From contig NZ_NXLO01000001.1 of assembly GCF_003364295.1 (NCBI RefSeq), positions 62,001 to 126,000 on the forward strand: DNA of 64,000 nucleotides, read 5' to 3'. The DNA is from Helicobacter sp. MIT 99-5507 (GTDB lineage: Bacteria > Campylobacterota > Campylobacteria > Campylobacterales > Helicobacteraceae). How positions within the stretch are numbered: position 1 is the first letter of the stretch; each line of letters opens with the position of its first letter. The notes beneath the pieces are model-generated. The model had not been told where the DNA came from, ran no database searches, and saw only the letters and a program-made list of their open reading frames with translations. Below are positions 63,276 through 64,000 of the stretch, piece after piece. Position numbers and translations under genes: made by a program.

Positions 63276-63689
63276 TTACACTTCATCAAATCCTTTACAT
63301 TTGTAGTTTTCAGGCTTTTTCCCAAGCCTTATAAATTCATCATAAAATTCTACCTTACCCTCAAGCATATTTTCTATAAGCATTAAACGTTTCATTTCCT
63401 CACGCACAATCTCAAGCTGTTTTTTAATCATTGCTTGACGTTTTGTTAGATTTGATTTATCTTCACCACTTGAGAGAAGTTTAATATATTCATGCACTTT
63501 CTTGATGCTCATACCACCTTTGCGTAGGCAATCTATCCAAATTACTTGCTCTAGTCCTTTTAAAGAGAAGTAAAGCACTCCATTTTTATCTCGCTCTAAG
63601 TTATCAAATAGTCCTTTGCTTGCCCAAAAACGCAATGTCCGTGAAGGAATATTAAGTCTGCGTTCAACATCGATGATTGTATAAGCTAT
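63276..63689 (-). CDS. MerR family transcriptional regulator, probable ATA start
   Basis: A regulator of about 138 residues. From the ATA codon at 63687-63689 the frame reads AYTIIDVERRLNIPSRTLRFW, then ASKGLFDNLERDKNGVLYFS: a full MerR winged-helix HTH. An in-frame TAA lies four codons upstream, and AAGGAG is placed five bases before the ATA, so no ATG, GTG or TTG start keeps the complete domain; the first one is TTG at 63635, which removes half the HTH. The C-terminal half is a coiled coil (RQAMIKKQLEIVREEMKRL). The lone late cysteine in YKCKGF gives no clear metal site. Confidence 0.78.
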   Translation of the reverse strand: MAYTIIDVERRLNIPSRTLRFWASKGLFDNLERDKNGVLYFSLKGLEQVIWIDCLRKGGMSIKKVHEYIKLLSSGEDKSNLTKRQAMIKKQLEIVREEMKRLMLIENMLEGKVEFYDEFIRLGKKPENYKCKGFDEV

Positions 63690-63741
63690 AGATTCTCCTT
63701 ATTAAATTTTATTTTAGAATGTATTATCTACTTTTTTATAT

Positions 63742-63772
63742 ATTATATATCCTTACACCTAATGTTTGTCAA
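63742..63772 (-). promoter_or_regulatory. Probable promoter of the MerR gene with 19-bp spacer
   Basis: On the minus strand TTGACA (63772-63767) and TATAAT (63747-63742) are 19 bases apart, the elongated spacing typical of MerR-controlled promoters, and lie about 55 bases upstream of the proposed start. Confidence 0.6.
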
Positions 63773-63786
63773 GGCTTTAGATGTAA
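63753..63786. promoter_or_regulatory. Imperfect inverted repeat, candidate operator
   Basis: TTACACCTAA (63753-63762) and TTAGATGTAA (63777-63786) are inverted repeats with one mismatch per arm pair and a 14-base centre that covers the -35 box of the MerR promoter; consistent with autoregulation or control of a divergent gene beyond the window. Confidence 0.45.
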
Positions 63787-63965
63787 TATAGGATTATTTT
63801 TTTAAGTTGTTTTAATGTGATTACAAAAAAATATAAATAGAGATTCTATCCCTTGTATAATAAAGAGTTTTTTGGTGTAAAAAAAGATAGAAAAGTTTGC
63901 AAGCCCTAAAAATAGTCCTTGAAATAAGGCAGGATTTAGAATAAAGAATTTTAAATTAGATTCTC

Positions 63966-63986
63966 AAAGGTAAGAATTTTACCTTT
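63966..63986. other. Hairpin near the window end
   Basis: AAAGGTAA (63966-63973) and TTACCTTT (63979-63986) pair around GAATT. The 310 bases from the MerR gene to the window end hold no ORF; apart from the promoter, operator and this hairpin I see nothing there. Confidence 0.35.
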
Positions 63987-64000
63987 AAGAATGATTAATT

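Overview
The window is AT-rich, densely coded DNA from a Campylobacterota genome, most likely an enterohepatic or related Helicobacter. The evidence is gene content and order: HIT protein–murF–hydrolase–ddl, purD–RDD–lptD–phosphoribosyltransferase–pnp–atpE, and ybgC–DUF493 all resemble arrangements I recall from H. pylori. A UPF0323 lipoprotein, a DUF1104 protein, a membrane-anchored MurF, a Campylobacter-like tmRNA tag and G-tract contingency loci point the same way. I see no prophage, insertion sequence, CRISPR array or rRNA operon.

Layout. 1-5.2 kb: end of an ABC-2 exporter, azlCD, nadD, rsfS, a radical SAM enzyme and an ankyrin protein. 5.2-9 kb: tRNA-Asn, asd and a very large FadL-like porin. 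9-17.8 kb (minus strand): peptidoglycan precursor genes (ddl, murF), three glycosyltransferases and an OmpR-type two-component system beside a His/Cys-rich secreted protein. 18.3-22 kb: GDP-fucose synthase and a GT10 fucosyltransferase (Lewis-type fucosylation), with inverted arrays of a TCATTGCGAG repeat around a small Sel1 gene, then a secreted ATP-dependent DNA ligase. 22.2-29.5 kb: a candidate 6S-like RNA, then purD through atpE. 29.5-31.1 kb: four tRNAs and ribBA. 31.3-39.9 kb: a cytochrome c/TorA-like reductase pair with the reductase frameshifted, hemD, xseA, a DASS transporter and flgI.

39.9-53.8 kb is a surface-glycan region with eight G/C tracts of 8-11 bases, in or at the ends of genes for an integral membrane glycosyltransferase-like protein, NAD-dependent epimerases, an RfbH-type 3-dehydrase with complete Fe-S ligands, an acetyltransferase, a C-methyltransferase, an FkbM methyltransferase and a GT61 transferase. 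As sequenced, two genes are out of frame. Three tracts lie at the 3' end of a gene, and the present frame carries translation exactly to the start codon of the next gene. This suggests phase-variable translational coupling.

54.8-59.1 kb holds what looks like a decayed phosphonate-glycan locus: a doubly truncated CDP-glycerol-transferase-like gene, a phosphonopyruvate decarboxylase with an internal deletion and a frameshifted phosphonoacetaldehyde-reductase-like gene. An fdhT/fdhU-like pair sits between them on the other strand. 59.1-64 kb has ybgC, DUF493, tRNA-Leu, ribA, a CadA-type metal ATPase, tmRNA and a MerR regulator whose only good start codon is ATA.

Across the whole window the 7-mer AGATTCT/AGAATCT is strikingly frequent in all frames and also occurs as inverted pairs in intergenic hairpins, an arrangement like that of DNA uptake sequences. 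Together with the secreted ligase this is, with the coupling tracts, the most interesting signal here.
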